A stretch of DNA of 64,000 nucleotides from HK1 sp965204915 (lineage in GTDB: Bacteria; Pseudomonadota; Gammaproteobacteria; HK1): NCBI GenBank assembly GCA_965204915.1, contig OZ242023.1:1550001-1614000 (forward strand), given 5' to 3'. The notes under the pieces are model-generated. The model had not been told where the DNA came from. It did no database searches and saw only the letters and a list, made by a program, of their open reading frames with translations. A program made the position numbers and the translations under genes. Positions 9,016 through 18,292 of this stretch are shown piece by piece (the stretch's first letter is position 1; the number at the start of each line of letters is the position of its first letter).

Positions 9016-9322
9016 AGGACGCAAACGCTCGAACGGGCCCGAATCCGACCTCGACGCATCCCCGGATCCGACACCGGGAAGGCCGGAAGTCGACCTCCAC
9101 GCGCGCCCGAATCCGACGTCGGAACAGCCGCGCGCCGCTTTCCGCCGATGCGCGTACCGGCGCAGCATCCCCCTCGGAAAAGCAACGGAAGGCGGACGCG
9201 CGGCGAGCGGGCCGGGGGGCCGGTTGGCGGTACCCCACCCGCCCTCCATCGAGATCGCGCCCTCCGCCCCCGAGCGCGGAGCCGGGGCCGGTCCGACGAG
9301 CCGCCCCGCACAGGAAGATCCG
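9016..9322 (+). other. tyrS-mshL spacer, no gene seen
   Basis: GC-rich spacer of 307 bp. It has loose repeats of cgaatccgac (around 9049, 9113) and tccgacac, but no convincing gene or terminator. An open frame running through it in frame with mshL is not signal-peptide-like and was not used. Confidence 0.6.
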
Positions 9323-11017
9323 GTGTCGGAGCGCATCATTGAACGCATCATCCTCGCAGTGGGCGTGGCCGTGACGGCGAGCGCCTGCCAGACCCTGGTG
9401 CCGCGCGAGCTTTCGCGGGGACACGTGGCCGAGCATGGGCCGGTCGAGCCGCCGAGCATCCCCGCGCCCGTCCGGCGTGTCCCGTTCGTTCCTCCGCCCG
9501 CTCCGAGGGCGGCACAGGAGACGTACACCGTGGTGGTGCACGAGGTCCCGGTGAAGGAGCTGCTGTTCGCCCTGGTGCGCGATGCGTCGATCAACGCGGA
9601 CGTCCATCCGTCCACCGAGGGCTTCGTGACCCTGAACGCCGTCGACCAGACCCTCGACGAGATCCTCGTCCGCATCACCCGCCAGCTCGACGTCCGCTAC
9701 CACCGCCGGAACGGCGTGCTCGTGATCGAGCCGGACACCCCGGTGCTGCGCAGCTACCGGATCGATTACGTCAACGTGGTGCGCGACGTGCGTTCGAGCA
9801 GCTCCACCGCGACCCAGGTGGCGGCCGGGGGGGAGGGTCGGACGAGCCTCGGCAACAATTCGTCGACCGACATCGACAGCCTCACCGGCAACCGGTTCTG
9901 GGAGACGATCACCGCGGCGGTGCGCGGCATCGTTCTCGGCGGCAACGGCCGCGGTCCCGGTACCGGATCTCCGGGCGGCGCCGGCGATCCGGAAGGAGAG
10001 GCGGAAGGCCGGGGGCCGGCGCAAGGCGCCGGAGAGGTCGTGATTCCGAACCCGGAGACGGGGATCCTCCTGGTGCGCGCCACCACCCGCCGGCACCGCG
10101 AGATCCGGGCGTATCTGGACGACGTGCTCGCCAGCGCACGCCGGCAAGTGCTCATCGAGGCCACCATCGTCGAGGTCGAGCTGGACGATCGCTACCAGGC
10201 CGGGGTCGATTGGAGCCTGCTCGCCCGCAACGCCGGGGTGAGCCTGGAACAGAGCTTGCTCGCCGGGAATCTGGCCGTCCCGCCGTTCATCCTGTTCGGC
10301 TACCAGGATGCGCCGCCCGGCGATCCGGGCCGCGAGCTGAGTGTGACGGTGCGGCTGCTCAAGGAATTCGGCAACGTGCAGGTGTTGTCGAGCCCCAAGC
10401 TCGTGGTGCTGAACAACCAGACCGCGGTGCTGAAGGCAATCCGCAACATCGTCTACTTCGAGGTGGAGGTGGAGACGGCGAGCGGGACCGCCGACAGCCC
10501 CGGGACCACCAGCATCGATACGGATGCACGCACCGCGCCGGAGGGGATCATGCTCGCGGTGACGCCGCACGTGAGCCATGCGGGCGAGATCATCCTGAAC
10601 GTGCGGCCGACCATCACCCGCGTCAACCGCTTCGTCAACGATCCGCAGCCGGACCTCGCCTCCGCGGGGGTGACCAATCCGGTGCCGGAGCTGCTCGTAC
10701 GGGAGATGGAGTCGGTGCTCCGGCTCGACTCCGGACAGGTGGCGGTGCTCGGCGGGCTGATGCAGGACAGCCGCCGGATCGACGACGACGGCGTGCCGGT
10801 GCTCTCGGAGCTCGACGGGATCGGCGATGCGTTCCGGTATCGCGGAAGCCGTTTCGTCAAGACCGAGCTCGTGATCTTCATCCGCCCCCGGGTCATTCGG
10901 ACCCCGAGCGTGGGAGAGGACTTGCGGGAGTTCCGGCCGTATCTCCCCGGCCGCATCGAGACGCCGCAGCCGGCGCCGTTCGCCGTCGGGAGTCCCTCGC
11001 CCGAGAGGCAGCCATGA
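9323..11017 (+). CDS. mshL: MSHA-type pilus secretin (MshL family)
   Basis: 564 residues. It forms the outer-membrane secretin channel of an MSHA-type (type IVa/T2S-related) pilus. The GTG start at 9323 has AGGAAG eight bases upstream and opens a lipoprotein signal peptide with lipobox TASAC. An N-terminal STN-like/N0 region (about 65-135) precedes a Gly- and Ser-rich loop and the C-terminal secretin core (FGNVQVLSSPKL, then VPELLVREMESVLRL and GGLMQDSRR). The frame is open upstream to 8861 inside tyrS but lacks a signal. The ATGA overlap with the next gene indicates translational coupling. Confidence 0.9.
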   Translation: MSERIIERIILAVGVAVTASACQTLVPRELSRGHVAEHGPVEPPSIPAPVRRVPFVPPPAPRAAQETYTVVVHEVPVKELLFALVRDASINADVHPSTEGFVTLNAVDQTLDEILVRITRQLDVRYHRRNGVLVIEPDTPVLRSYRIDYVNVVRDVRSSSSTATQVAAGGEGRTSLGNNSSTDIDSLTGNRFWETITAAVRGIVLGGNGRGPGTGSPGGAGDPEGEAEGRGPAQGAGEVVIPNPETGILLVRATTRRHREIRAYLDDVLASARRQVLIEATIVEVELDDRYQAGVDWSLLARNAGVSLEQSLLAGNLAVPPFILFGYQDAPPGDPGRELSVTVRLLKEFGNVQVLSSPKLVVLNNQTAVLKAIRNIVYFEVEVETASGTADSPGTTSIDTDARTAPEGIMLAVTPHVSHAGEIILNVRPTITRVNRFVNDPQPDLASAGVTNPVPELLVREMESVLRLDSGQVAVLGGLMQDSRRIDDDGVPVLSELDGIGDAFRYRGSRFVKTELVIFIRPRVIRTPSVGEDLREFRPYLPGRIETPQPAPFAVGSPSPERQP

Positions 11018-12165
11018 ACGCGCCGATGGAGGCACGGCCGGATGCCCGGGGGTCGTATTCGACCACACACCGGATCCCCGATCCCCGCCTGCCGCCGCGG
11101 CGTCGCGGCACCGGCCGGGTCTTGGGGATCACGCTGTCGCTGCTCACCGCCATCGGCGCCGGAGCGGCCGGCGGGTACTCCATCTGGAAGACCCAGCTCG
11201 TTCGGCCTGCCCTGGTGCGGCACCTGCCCCGGATGCCGGCGCTGGTCGCCGATCTGGCACCGGTGCAGGCCGCGAGCGCGGCGACGGACGGGGAGGCGGG
11301 ATCGGCCGCCGAAGCGCCCGTCCGGCGGCGCAGGGATCCGGCGGTTCCGGCCGCGGGATCGGCGGAGGCATCACCGGCGCCGGCACTCGAACCACGCGCC
11401 CGCACGGGACTCGATCCGCTCGCGGGGATCGCCGGTGATCCGGTGGCCGGGACGGAAGGTTTCGGGGGGGAGTCCCGCCCGGCCCCCGGCCCGATCATCG
11501 AGATCAGGAAAGGACTACGTGACGATCGCGTCACGGCATCTCTGGAACGGGCCTATGGAGCGTTCCGGGCGGGCGATCTCGAATCGGCCGCCGAGGGGTA
11601 TCGCGCCGTGGTCCGGCACGAGCCCGGCAACCGCGACGCCCTGCTCGGGCTCGCGGCGGTCGCGACGCGGGCAGGCGGCTGGGACGAGGCGGTCGGGCAT
11701 TATGCACGGGTCCTTGCGTTCCATCCCGCCGACACCGTTGCCCAGGCCGCGCTGATCGCCATCGGGGGGCAGGATTCGGCGCGTGGCGAGAGTCGCCTGA
11801 AGGCGCTCTTGTGGAGGGAGCCGGAGGCCGCGCATCTGCATTTCGATCTCGGCAACGTCTACGCCGCGCAATCGCGCTGGCCCGAGGCCCGGAAATCGTT
11901 TTCCAGCGCGTACCGCTTCGACCGCGAGAACGCCGACTACGCCTACAACCTCGCGGTCAGTCTCGATCACCTCTCGCGGCGGGAGAGCGCGCTCCACTTC
12001 TACCATGAGGCGCTCGCCCTGGCCCGGACCCGCCCGTCGAGCTTCGACGCCACGGCGGTGCTCGCGCGTATTCGTGAAGTGGGCACGTCCGCCGGCGAGG
12101 ACGCCGCGCCCGTGCATTCGTCTTCGGCGCCGGCCGGCGCCGGCCCGGTCGGCGGCAGCCGATGA
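11014..12165 (+). CDS. mshN: MshN-like TPR protein
   Basis: 383 residues. A single TM helix near residues 34-56 (VLGITLSLLTAIGAGAAGGY) precedes a long Pro/Ala-rich periplasmic linker. The C-terminal half is four or so tetratricopeptide repeats (AYGAFRAGDLESAAEGYRAV is the first). This is the layout of MSHA-biogenesis MshN, thought to scaffold pilus assembly at the inner membrane. Start and stop both overlap neighbours by ATGA, so it belongs to the same operon. The usual mshM ATPase, normally between mshL and mshN, is absent. Confidence 0.75.
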   Translation: MNAPMEARPDARGSYSTTHRIPDPRLPPRRRGTGRVLGITLSLLTAIGAGAAGGYSIWKTQLVRPALVRHLPRMPALVADLAPVQAASAATDGEAGSAAEAPVRRRRDPAVPAAGSAEASPAPALEPRARTGLDPLAGIAGDPVAGTEGFGGESRPAPGPIIEIRKGLRDDRVTASLERAYGAFRAGDLESAAEGYRAVVRHEPGNRDALLGLAAVATRAGGWDEAVGHYARVLAFHPADTVAQAALIAIGGQDSARGESRLKALLWREPEAAHLHFDLGNVYAAQSRWPEARKSFSSAYRFDRENADYAYNLAVSLDHLSRRESALHFYHEALALARTRPSSFDATAVLARIREVGTSAGEDAAPVHSSSAPAGAGPVGGSR

Positions 12166-13964
12166 CCGACCCGGCGCATCCGGCTTCCCCCGGCGCCGGG
12201 ACCGTCTCCCGCGGTCCCCGGGCCGCTTCTCCGGATCCGAATGCTGCGCCCCGAAGCGGCGCTCCGGCGGATGCCCCCCACATCGGAGGGCTGCTGGTCG
12301 CGAAGGGCGTCGTGAGCGAAGACCAGATCCGGATCGCGACGATCGAGCAGAAGCGCCGCCAGGAGCCTCTGGGCCGCATTCTCGTGCGCTTCGGATTCGC
12401 CACCGAAAGCGTCATCCGCGACGTACTCGCGGGCGTGCTCGGGTACGACAGCATCGATCTGTCGAACGTGGTGATCGACGGGGAGGTCGTGAAGCTCGTG
12501 CCGAAGGAGATCGCCCGGCGTTACCGCGTGCTCCCGCTTACCTGGGACGCGGCGGCGCGGCGGCTCACCGTCGCGACCCCGGATCCGTTCAACGTCATCG
12601 CCCTGGACCAGGTGCGGGGGCTGTTCGAACCGGGGGTGGAGGTCCGGGCCGCGCTCGCGGGCGAGGTGGAGATCGACAAGGCGATCGATCGGCTCTACGG
12701 GCACGAGCTGTCGGTCGACGGCATCCTGAAGGAGATCGAGACCGGCGAGATCGATCGGCGCAGCCTCGAGGCGGAGAGCGGCGAATACAGCCGGCCGGTG
12801 GTGCGGCTGGTCAACGCCTTGCTCTCCGACGCGGTCAAGCGGGGCGCGTCCGACGTCCACTTCGAGCCGGAGCGCGAGTTCCTGCGCATCCGCTACCGCA
12901 TCGACGGCGTGCTGCGCCAGATCCGCAGCCTGCATCGCAACCACTGGGCCGCGATCGCAGTGCGCCTGAAGGTGATGGCGTCGATGAACATCGCCGAGAG
13001 ACGGGCTCCGCAGGACGGCCGGATCACGCTCGCGGTCTCCGGGAGGGAGATCGACTTCCGGGTCTCCTCCCTGCCGGCGACGTTCGGGGAGAACATCGTG
13101 CTGCGGGTGCTCGACCGGCACAAGGGCATCGTCGCCCTCGACCGGCTCGGGCTGCACGAAGACGCGCTCGCCGTGCTGCGCCTCATGATGGCCCGCCCCG
13201 AGGGGATCCTCCTGGTGACCGGGCCGACCGGCAGCGGCAAGACCACCACCCTCTACTCGATGCTGAACCACCTCGACTCCGAGTCGGTCAACATCATGGC
13301 CCTGGAGGATCCGGTCGAGTATCCGATGGAGCGGATCCGCCAGACCTCGGTGAACGAGGCGGCGCGGCTGACCTTCGCCAGCGGGGTGCGCAGCCTGCTG
13401 CGCCAGGACCCCGACGTCATCCTCGTCGGCGAGATCCGCGACGCGGAGACGGCGGAGATGGCGTTCCGGGCCGCGATGACCGGCCATCAGGTGTATTCGA
13501 CCCTGCACGCGAACTCCGCGGCCGGCGCCGTCGCGCGGCTGAGGGAGACCGGCCTGTCGCCCGGGGTCATGGCCGGCAACATCATCGGCATCATCGGCCA
13601 GCGTCTGGTGCGGAGGCTCTGCGGGCACTGCCGGAAGCCCTACGAGCCGGCTCCGCTCGAACGCCGGATCCTCGGGCTCGACCCGGGGCCGGAGAGGCCG
13701 CCGGCCTACCGGGCAGGAGGATGCGAGCGTTGCGAGCACCAGGGCTACCGGGGCCGACTCTCGCTGATGGAGCTGCTGAGGTTCGATGCCGAGATCGACG
13801 AGCTGGTCTCACGCGGCGCGACGACCCGCGAGATCGCGAAGGCGGCCGGCGCCAAGGGCTTCCGCCCCCTCGCCGAGGACGGCATCCGCCGGGTGCTGGA
13901 GGGGCTGACGAGCCTCGAAGAAGTGTCGCGGGTGGTCGATCTGACCGGCCGGATCGGCGGCTGA
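12162..13964 (+). CDS. mshE: Pilus extension ATPase, GspE/PilB family (MshE)
   Basis: 600 residues. A hexameric cytoplasmic motor that powers pilus polymerisation. The N-terminal MshEN/GspE-N domain (GLLVAKGVVSEDQIRIA) occurs in this family and can bind c-di-GMP in MshE homologues; whether it does here is unknown. Walker A GPTGSGKTTT is near residue 353 and the Asp/Walker B segment ILVGEIRD near 420. A C4 zinc motif follows (CGHC about 487, CERC about 521). The ATG at 12162 overlaps the mshN stop. mshG follows after 10 bp. Confidence 0.92.
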   Translation: MTDPAHPASPGAGTVSRGPRAASPDPNAAPRSGAPADAPHIGGLLVAKGVVSEDQIRIATIEQKRRQEPLGRILVRFGFATESVIRDVLAGVLGYDSIDLSNVVIDGEVVKLVPKEIARRYRVLPLTWDAAARRLTVATPDPFNVIALDQVRGLFEPGVEVRAALAGEVEIDKAIDRLYGHELSVDGILKEIETGEIDRRSLEAESGEYSRPVVRLVNALLSDAVKRGASDVHFEPEREFLRIRYRIDGVLRQIRSLHRNHWAAIAVRLKVMASMNIAERRAPQDGRITLAVSGREIDFRVSSLPATFGENIVLRVLDRHKGIVALDRLGLHEDALAVLRLMMARPEGILLVTGPTGSGKTTTLYSMLNHLDSESVNIMALEDPVEYPMERIRQTSVNEAARLTFASGVRSLLRQDPDVILVGEIRDAETAEMAFRAAMTGHQVYSTLHANSAAGAVARLRETGLSPGVMAGNIIGIIGQRLVRRLCGHCRKPYEPAPLERRILGLDPGPERPPAYRAGGCERCEHQGYRGRLSLMELLRFDAEIDELVSRGATTREIAKAAGAKGFRPLAEDGIRRVLEGLTSLEEVSRVVDLTGRIGG

Positions 13965-13974
13965 GGACGGCCAC

Positions 13975-15177
13975 GTGCCCCTGATGCGCTACAAGGCGAT
14001 GGACGAGCGCGGCCGGCGGCACACCGGCCGGATCGAGGCGGCGAACGCGGCGGATCTGGAAGGGCGTCTGTCGCGGATCGGGCTCGACCTCATCTCGTTC
14101 CGGGAAGCGAAGGCGGTCCGCACGGTCGGCCGCAGCCGGGTGCGTCGCGGGGATCTGGTCGGATTCTGCTTCCACATGGAGCAGCTCCTGACGGCCGGGG
14201 TGCCGGTGATCGAAGGGCTCGCGACCCTGCGCGACTCGGCCGGGAATCCGCGCCTGCGCGAAGTGCTCGCGGCCCTGGTCGAATCGGTCCAGGGCGGCGA
14301 GACCCTCTCGGGAGCGATGCGCGAGCACCCTCGGGTGTTCAGCGCCGTCTTCGTCAACCTGGTCCGGGCCGGCGAGCATTCGGGCCGGGTCGGCGAGATC
14401 CTCGGGAGCCTCAACGAGCACCTGAAGTGGCAGAACGAGCAGATGGCCCTGGCGCGGCGGCTGCTCATGTATCCGTCCATCGCCGGGGCGGTGGTCATGC
14501 TCGTGGTGGTCTTCCTGATGACCCATCTCGTGCCCCAGCTCGTCTCCTTCATCGAGGGGATGGGGACGGAGCTGCCGGCCCATACCCGGGCGCTCATCTT
14601 CGTCTCGGAGGTCTTCGTCGCGTACTGGTACCTCATCCTGCCCGCCCCGATCGCCGCATTCGGCCTCGCCGGCATGCTCTACCGTCTCAGTCCCGCCGTG
14701 GCGTACGCGGCGGACGACTGGAAGCTGCGGGTCTGGCTGGTCGGTCCCATCATGAAGAAGATCATCCTCGCCCGGTTCGCGGGCAGCTTCGCGCTGCTCT
14801 ACGCATCCGGGATCACGGTGCTGGAGTGCATCCGCATCTGCGAGGGACTCGCCGGCAACCGGGCCGTCGAGGACGCCACCCGCCGGGCGGGCAGGATGAT
14901 CGCCGAGGGCGCGGGGATCAGCGCGGGGTTCGAGGCGACCGGGCTGTTCTCGCCGCTCGTGCTGCGGATGCTCAGGCTCGGTGAGAGCACCGGCGGGCTC
15001 GACACCGCGTTGCTCAACGTGAGCCGCTACTACAACCGCGGCGTGACGGAGTCGATGGAGCAGCTCCAGGCGATGCTCGGGCCGACGATCACCCTCGTCC
15101 TCGGCGCGATCCTGTTCTGCGTGATCGTGTCCGTCCTCGGCCCCATCTACGACCTCGTCACCGGGCTCGGCATCTGA
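13975..15177 (+). CDS. mshG: Inner-membrane platform protein, GspF/PilC family (MshG)
   Basis: 400 residues with the twin T2SSF domains typical of the platform protein that couples the ATPase to pilin assembly. The N-terminal MRYKAMDERG motif is family-typical. TM helices are near residues 165-190 (MLVVVFLMTHLV), 210-235 and 375-398 (LGAILFCVIVSVLG). The GTG at 13975 is used; an ATG nine bases later is an alternative. The stop overlaps the start of the next gene (TGATGG). Confidence 0.9.
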   Translation: MPLMRYKAMDERGRRHTGRIEAANAADLEGRLSRIGLDLISFREAKAVRTVGRSRVRRGDLVGFCFHMEQLLTAGVPVIEGLATLRDSAGNPRLREVLAALVESVQGGETLSGAMREHPRVFSAVFVNLVRAGEHSGRVGEILGSLNEHLKWQNEQMALARRLLMYPSIAGAVVMLVVVFLMTHLVPQLVSFIEGMGTELPAHTRALIFVSEVFVAYWYLILPAPIAAFGLAGMLYRLSPAVAYAADDWKLRVWLVGPIMKKIILARFAGSFALLYASGITVLECIRICEGLAGNRAVEDATRRAGRMIAEGAGISAGFEATGLFSPLVLRMLRLGESTGGLDTALLNVSRYYNRGVTESMEQLQAMLGPTITLVLGAILFCVIVSVLGPIYDLVTGLGI

Positions 15178-16790
15178 TGGCGGACTGGCGGGCCTTCGTC
15201 GTATCGGGAAGCCGGTTGACCGTGCACCACCGGTACGGATCGACGCTCCTCGATCCGTTCTCGTTCGACGCGGACGAGGAAGGGCTCGCGCGGTTCACTC
15301 GCTACCTTGCACGGTTCCCGCGTGACGTCACCGGCCTCATCGCCGACGTGATGGAGGACTTTCGGGAGGAGACCGTTCCCCATGCGCTTGCCTGGGACCG
15401 CCGCGCGCTGCTTCGCACCAGAGCGGCCCGGGCGTTCCCGGACGCGCGCTACGTCCACTCGGCGAGGCTGGGACGGGAGGCGGAGGGCCGGCGTGACGAT
15501 CGTGTGCTGTTCAGCGCGGTCACCCGCCCCGAAGTCCTCGTCCCGTGGCTTGCGCCGATGGCGCGGCACGCGATTCCGCTGGCCGGCATCTGCTCCCCCG
15601 CCATGCTCACCGGGGCGATGCTCGAGGCGATCGGGGCCGAGGGCGAGCACGTGCTGGTGGTCTCGCTCCAGTCCGGCGGGGGGCTCCGCCAGACCTGCTT
15701 CCGGCGCGGGCGGCTCCGGATGTCGCGCCTCGCCGCCATGCCCGACCCTGCCGCCGACGGGTACGGACACCATGTCCTCGCCGAGGTGGAGAGCACCCGC
15801 CGCTACCTGGGCAGCCTGCATCCGGAGACGAACGAAAGCCGGCTCGAAGTGCATGTGCTGAGCCATGGCGAACCGCTCGAGGATTTGCGGCGCGAGCTAC
15901 GGCGCGATACCGGCGGCGACGTCCGGGCCGTGTGCACCCCCGTGGATCTGGCCGAGGTCGCACGCAAGCTTGGAATGCGCGGGTGGGGCGGCGGGCCGGT
16001 GGCCGATCGGCTCTTCGTCCACGTCCTGGCGAGACGACGGGCGCCACCGAACCACTACGCGACACCGGTGGAGACGAGACACTACTCGATGCTGCGGGCC
16101 CGTGGGTTCCTGAACGCCGCCAGCGCGGGGCTGGTCGCCGCGGGCTGCCTCTTCGGCGGGGTGACGTTCCTCGAAGGCGTGCTCGGAAGCGGATACGCGC
16201 GCACCCTCGCGTTGCAGTCGATGCTCTACGAGCACCGGTATCGCGCGGCGCGGGCGGAGCTGCCGCCGGCGCCGGCGGAGCCGGCCGACCTCGAACGGGT
16301 GGTCTTCGCGGCGGAGACCCTGCGCCGCCGCCGCGCGGACCCGATCGATCTCTTCGAGCTGGTCAGCCACGCGCTGGCCGGCTTCCCGCGGGTGCGCATC
16401 GACGGCCTCTCCTGGCGGGCCGGCGACGAGCCGGGGGCGCCCTCGGACGACGGGGCGGGTGTCGAGGACGGCGATGATCGCCTCGCGCCGGCCGCCGCCG
16501 CCGGCGGGGAGCCGCGGCGCGAGCCGGAGGTTCCGTTCCGGATCGGGCTCGTCAGCGCGAGAATCGAGCCGTTCGACGGCGACTATCGCGCCGCCGTCGA
16601 TACCGTTCGAGAGTTGGCCGGGGTGCTCGCGGCCTCGCCGGGCGTCGAACACGTCCGGGTGACGAGACCCCCGCTCGACCTGAGCTCGGGGCAAACCCTG
16701 AGCGGAGATACCGGGACCTCCGCCGAGACCGCGGAGTTCGAGCTCCGGGTGGCGCTGCGCGGCCCGGCCTCCCATCCGGCGGGAGCTTGA
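15177..16790 (+). CDS. MshI-like (PilM/PilN-type) pilus biogenesis protein
   Basis: 537 residues. The N-terminal 270 residues resemble an actin-like/PilM fold without clear catalytic motifs. A TM helix near 311-333 is followed by a periplasmic PilN-like alpha/beta domain. Its position after mshG and before a PilO-like gene supports a MshI role in the inner-membrane alignment complex. MshI is usually encoded upstream of mshL, so gene order is shuffled here. A low-complexity acidic/Ala stretch sits near residues 420-450. Confidence 0.6.
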   Translation: MADWRAFVVSGSRLTVHHRYGSTLLDPFSFDADEEGLARFTRYLARFPRDVTGLIADVMEDFREETVPHALAWDRRALLRTRAARAFPDARYVHSARLGREAEGRRDDRVLFSAVTRPEVLVPWLAPMARHAIPLAGICSPAMLTGAMLEAIGAEGEHVLVVSLQSGGGLRQTCFRRGRLRMSRLAAMPDPAADGYGHHVLAEVESTRRYLGSLHPETNESRLEVHVLSHGEPLEDLRRELRRDTGGDVRAVCTPVDLAEVARKLGMRGWGGGPVADRLFVHVLARRRAPPNHYATPVETRHYSMLRARGFLNAASAGLVAAGCLFGGVTFLEGVLGSGYARTLALQSMLYEHRYRAARAELPPAPAEPADLERVVFAAETLRRRRADPIDLFELVSHALAGFPRVRIDGLSWRAGDEPGAPSDDGAGVEDGDDRLAPAAAAGGEPRREPEVPFRIGLVSARIEPFDGDYRAAVDTVRELAGVLAASPGVEHVRVTRPPLDLSSGQTLSGDTGTSAETAEFELRVALRGPASHPAGA

Positions 16791-16826
16791 GTCGGTGACG
16801 GGTCGGGCGGCGAGGGGGTTGGAATC

Positions 16827-17483
16827 GTGACGCCCCGCCGCCACGACTCCCGAGCCGCGGGCCGGGGTCGAGGGTTTCCGATGCACGCCATCGACTGGTC
16901 TGCGCTACGCGGCTCCATCGTCCTGCTGGCGTTCGCCCTGGCCATCGGGGCCGCCGCGGCCGGCGGCGCCATCCGGTTCCACCACGGCGCGGTGCAAGGC
17001 TACGAGCGGGAGAAGGCGCGGCTCGTATCGATGAGGGCCCGGTATCGCGCGATCGACGACCAGAGACGGCTGATCGAGACCTGGCTGGCGCCGTTCCGTG
17101 CGCTGGAGGCGGCGGGGGTGATCGGAGAGGAGCGGCGGCTCGAGTGGATCGAGACCTTGCGCGCCGCCGCCGCCCGTGCCGGGTTGCCGTCGCTTCGGTA
17201 CCGGATCGAACGTCGGACCGCGTACGAGGCCGGACTCGACCTCGAAGGAGCCTATCGGCCTTTCGCCACGGTGGTGCATCTGGAGGCGGGACTGCTGCAC
17301 GAGGGCGACCTCGAGCGGCTGCTCCGGGAGCTTGAAACGCAAGACACGGGGCTGTACCGGATCGAACGCTGCGAGGTGCGCCGCGCGGGTCCGCGCTTCA
17401 TCATGCGCCCCGGCGCGATCAATCTCTCCGCGGACTGCGCTCTGCGCTGGATTACGCTCGCACGGCCCGGGGAGCAGACGTGA
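16827..17483 (+). CDS. MshJ/PilO-like membrane protein
   Basis: 218 residues if the GTG at 16827 is used; the ATG at 16881 (MHAIDWSALRG, preceded by GAGG) is an equally good start giving 200. One TM helix (SIVLLAFALAIGAAAAGGAI) is followed by a coiled-coil stretch (EREKARLVSMRARYRAID) and an alpha/beta domain, the layout of PilO/MshJ. It overlaps the next gene by four bases. Confidence 0.55.
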   Translation: MTPRRHDSRAAGRGRGFPMHAIDWSALRGSIVLLAFALAIGAAAAGGAIRFHHGAVQGYEREKARLVSMRARYRAIDDQRRLIETWLAPFRALEAAGVIGEERRLEWIETLRAAAARAGLPSLRYRIERRTAYEAGLDLEGAYRPFATVVHLEAGLLHEGDLERLLRELETQDTGLYRIERCEVRRAGPRFIMRPGAINLSADCALRWITLARPGEQT

Positions 17484-18292
17484 GCGGGCTCGCGCGGGCG
17501 TCGGGCGTTGCGCCCGATGCTTCCCTTCCGTTCCTCCGGATGGTGGATCCGTTCCTTCCGACGGCGAGCGGTTCGCACCGCGGCGCGGCCGGCGGGGGGC
17601 TCCGCGTCGCCCCGTTCCCGCCGGCGGCTCGCCGCCGGTGGAGCGCGTGGACCGCGCCCGTGCCCGTCGGCATGCTCGGAAGCATCCTCCTGTCCCTGTT
17701 TCCGGCCACCGATTCGTACGCGGAGCAGCGGATCGGCCGGCTCTTCTCGAGCCCGGAGCAGCGGATCGAGCTCGACCGGATGCGCAACGATCCCGGTCCC
17801 GGAGTGGAGGCGGAGCCGATCGTCGACCGGGCCGGGCCCGATTCCCGGCACGAGCCGGCAAGCCATCGGCCGGCGCGCCCGGTGACCGTCAACGGGGTCG
17901 TGCTTCGCGGCGACGGACACCGGGTGGCGTGGATCGACGGCGTGGAGACCGCGGCGGGAACGACGACCCCCGCGGGTGTCCGCATCGAAGCACAGGCGCC
18001 GGGCGGGGGACTCCGCATCCGGTTGCCGGAAGGCCGGGCGAGCGCCGTTCTCAAGCCGGGCCAGGCCCTCGACGCGAACGGCAGGGTGCGCGAGGTCTAC
18101 GAGCGTCGCCCCGCGGATACCGCGGCCTTGCCCTCAGCGCTTCCTCGCCGGCGCCGGGAGCATCTCCCCCATTCGTTCCAGGGCCCGCCGGATGTTCCCG
18201 ATGCCGGCGGCGTAGGAGAATCGCAGGTACCCCTCGCCGAACGCGCCGAAGCTGGTGCCCGAGATCGCCGCAATCCCCGCCTCTTCCAGTAG
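17480..18292 (+). CDS. MshK-like pilus biogenesis protein
   Basis: 270 residues. After a basic N-terminus and a hydrophobic segment (VPVGMLGSILLSLFPA, about 61-77) comes a short beta domain (VTVNGVVLRGDGHRVAWIDG) ending KPGQALDANGRVREVYERR, typical of MshK/GspB-like proteins that support the secretin or platform. The last 50 or so codons lie over the 3' end of the convergent aminotransferase gene and look like the non-coding shadow of it. The original stop was therefore probably lost and the tail is an extension. It is last in the operon. Confidence 0.5.
   Translation: MSGLARASGVAPDASLPFLRMVDPFLPTASGSHRGAAGGGLRVAPFPPAARRRWSAWTAPVPVGMLGSILLSLFPATDSYAEQRIGRLFSSPEQRIELDRMRNDPGPGVEAEPIVDRAGPDSRHEPASHRPARPVTVNGVVLRGDGHRVAWIDGVETAAGTTTPAGVRIEAQAPGGGLRIRLPEGRASAVLKPGQALDANGRVREVYERRPADTAALPSALPRRRREHLPHSFQGPPDVPDAGGVGESQVPLAERAEAGARDRRNPRLFQ

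Noticed and set aside
8861..9322. N-terminal extension of the secretin frame into tyrS
   Set aside because: The lipoprotein signal and ribosome binding site place the start at 9323.
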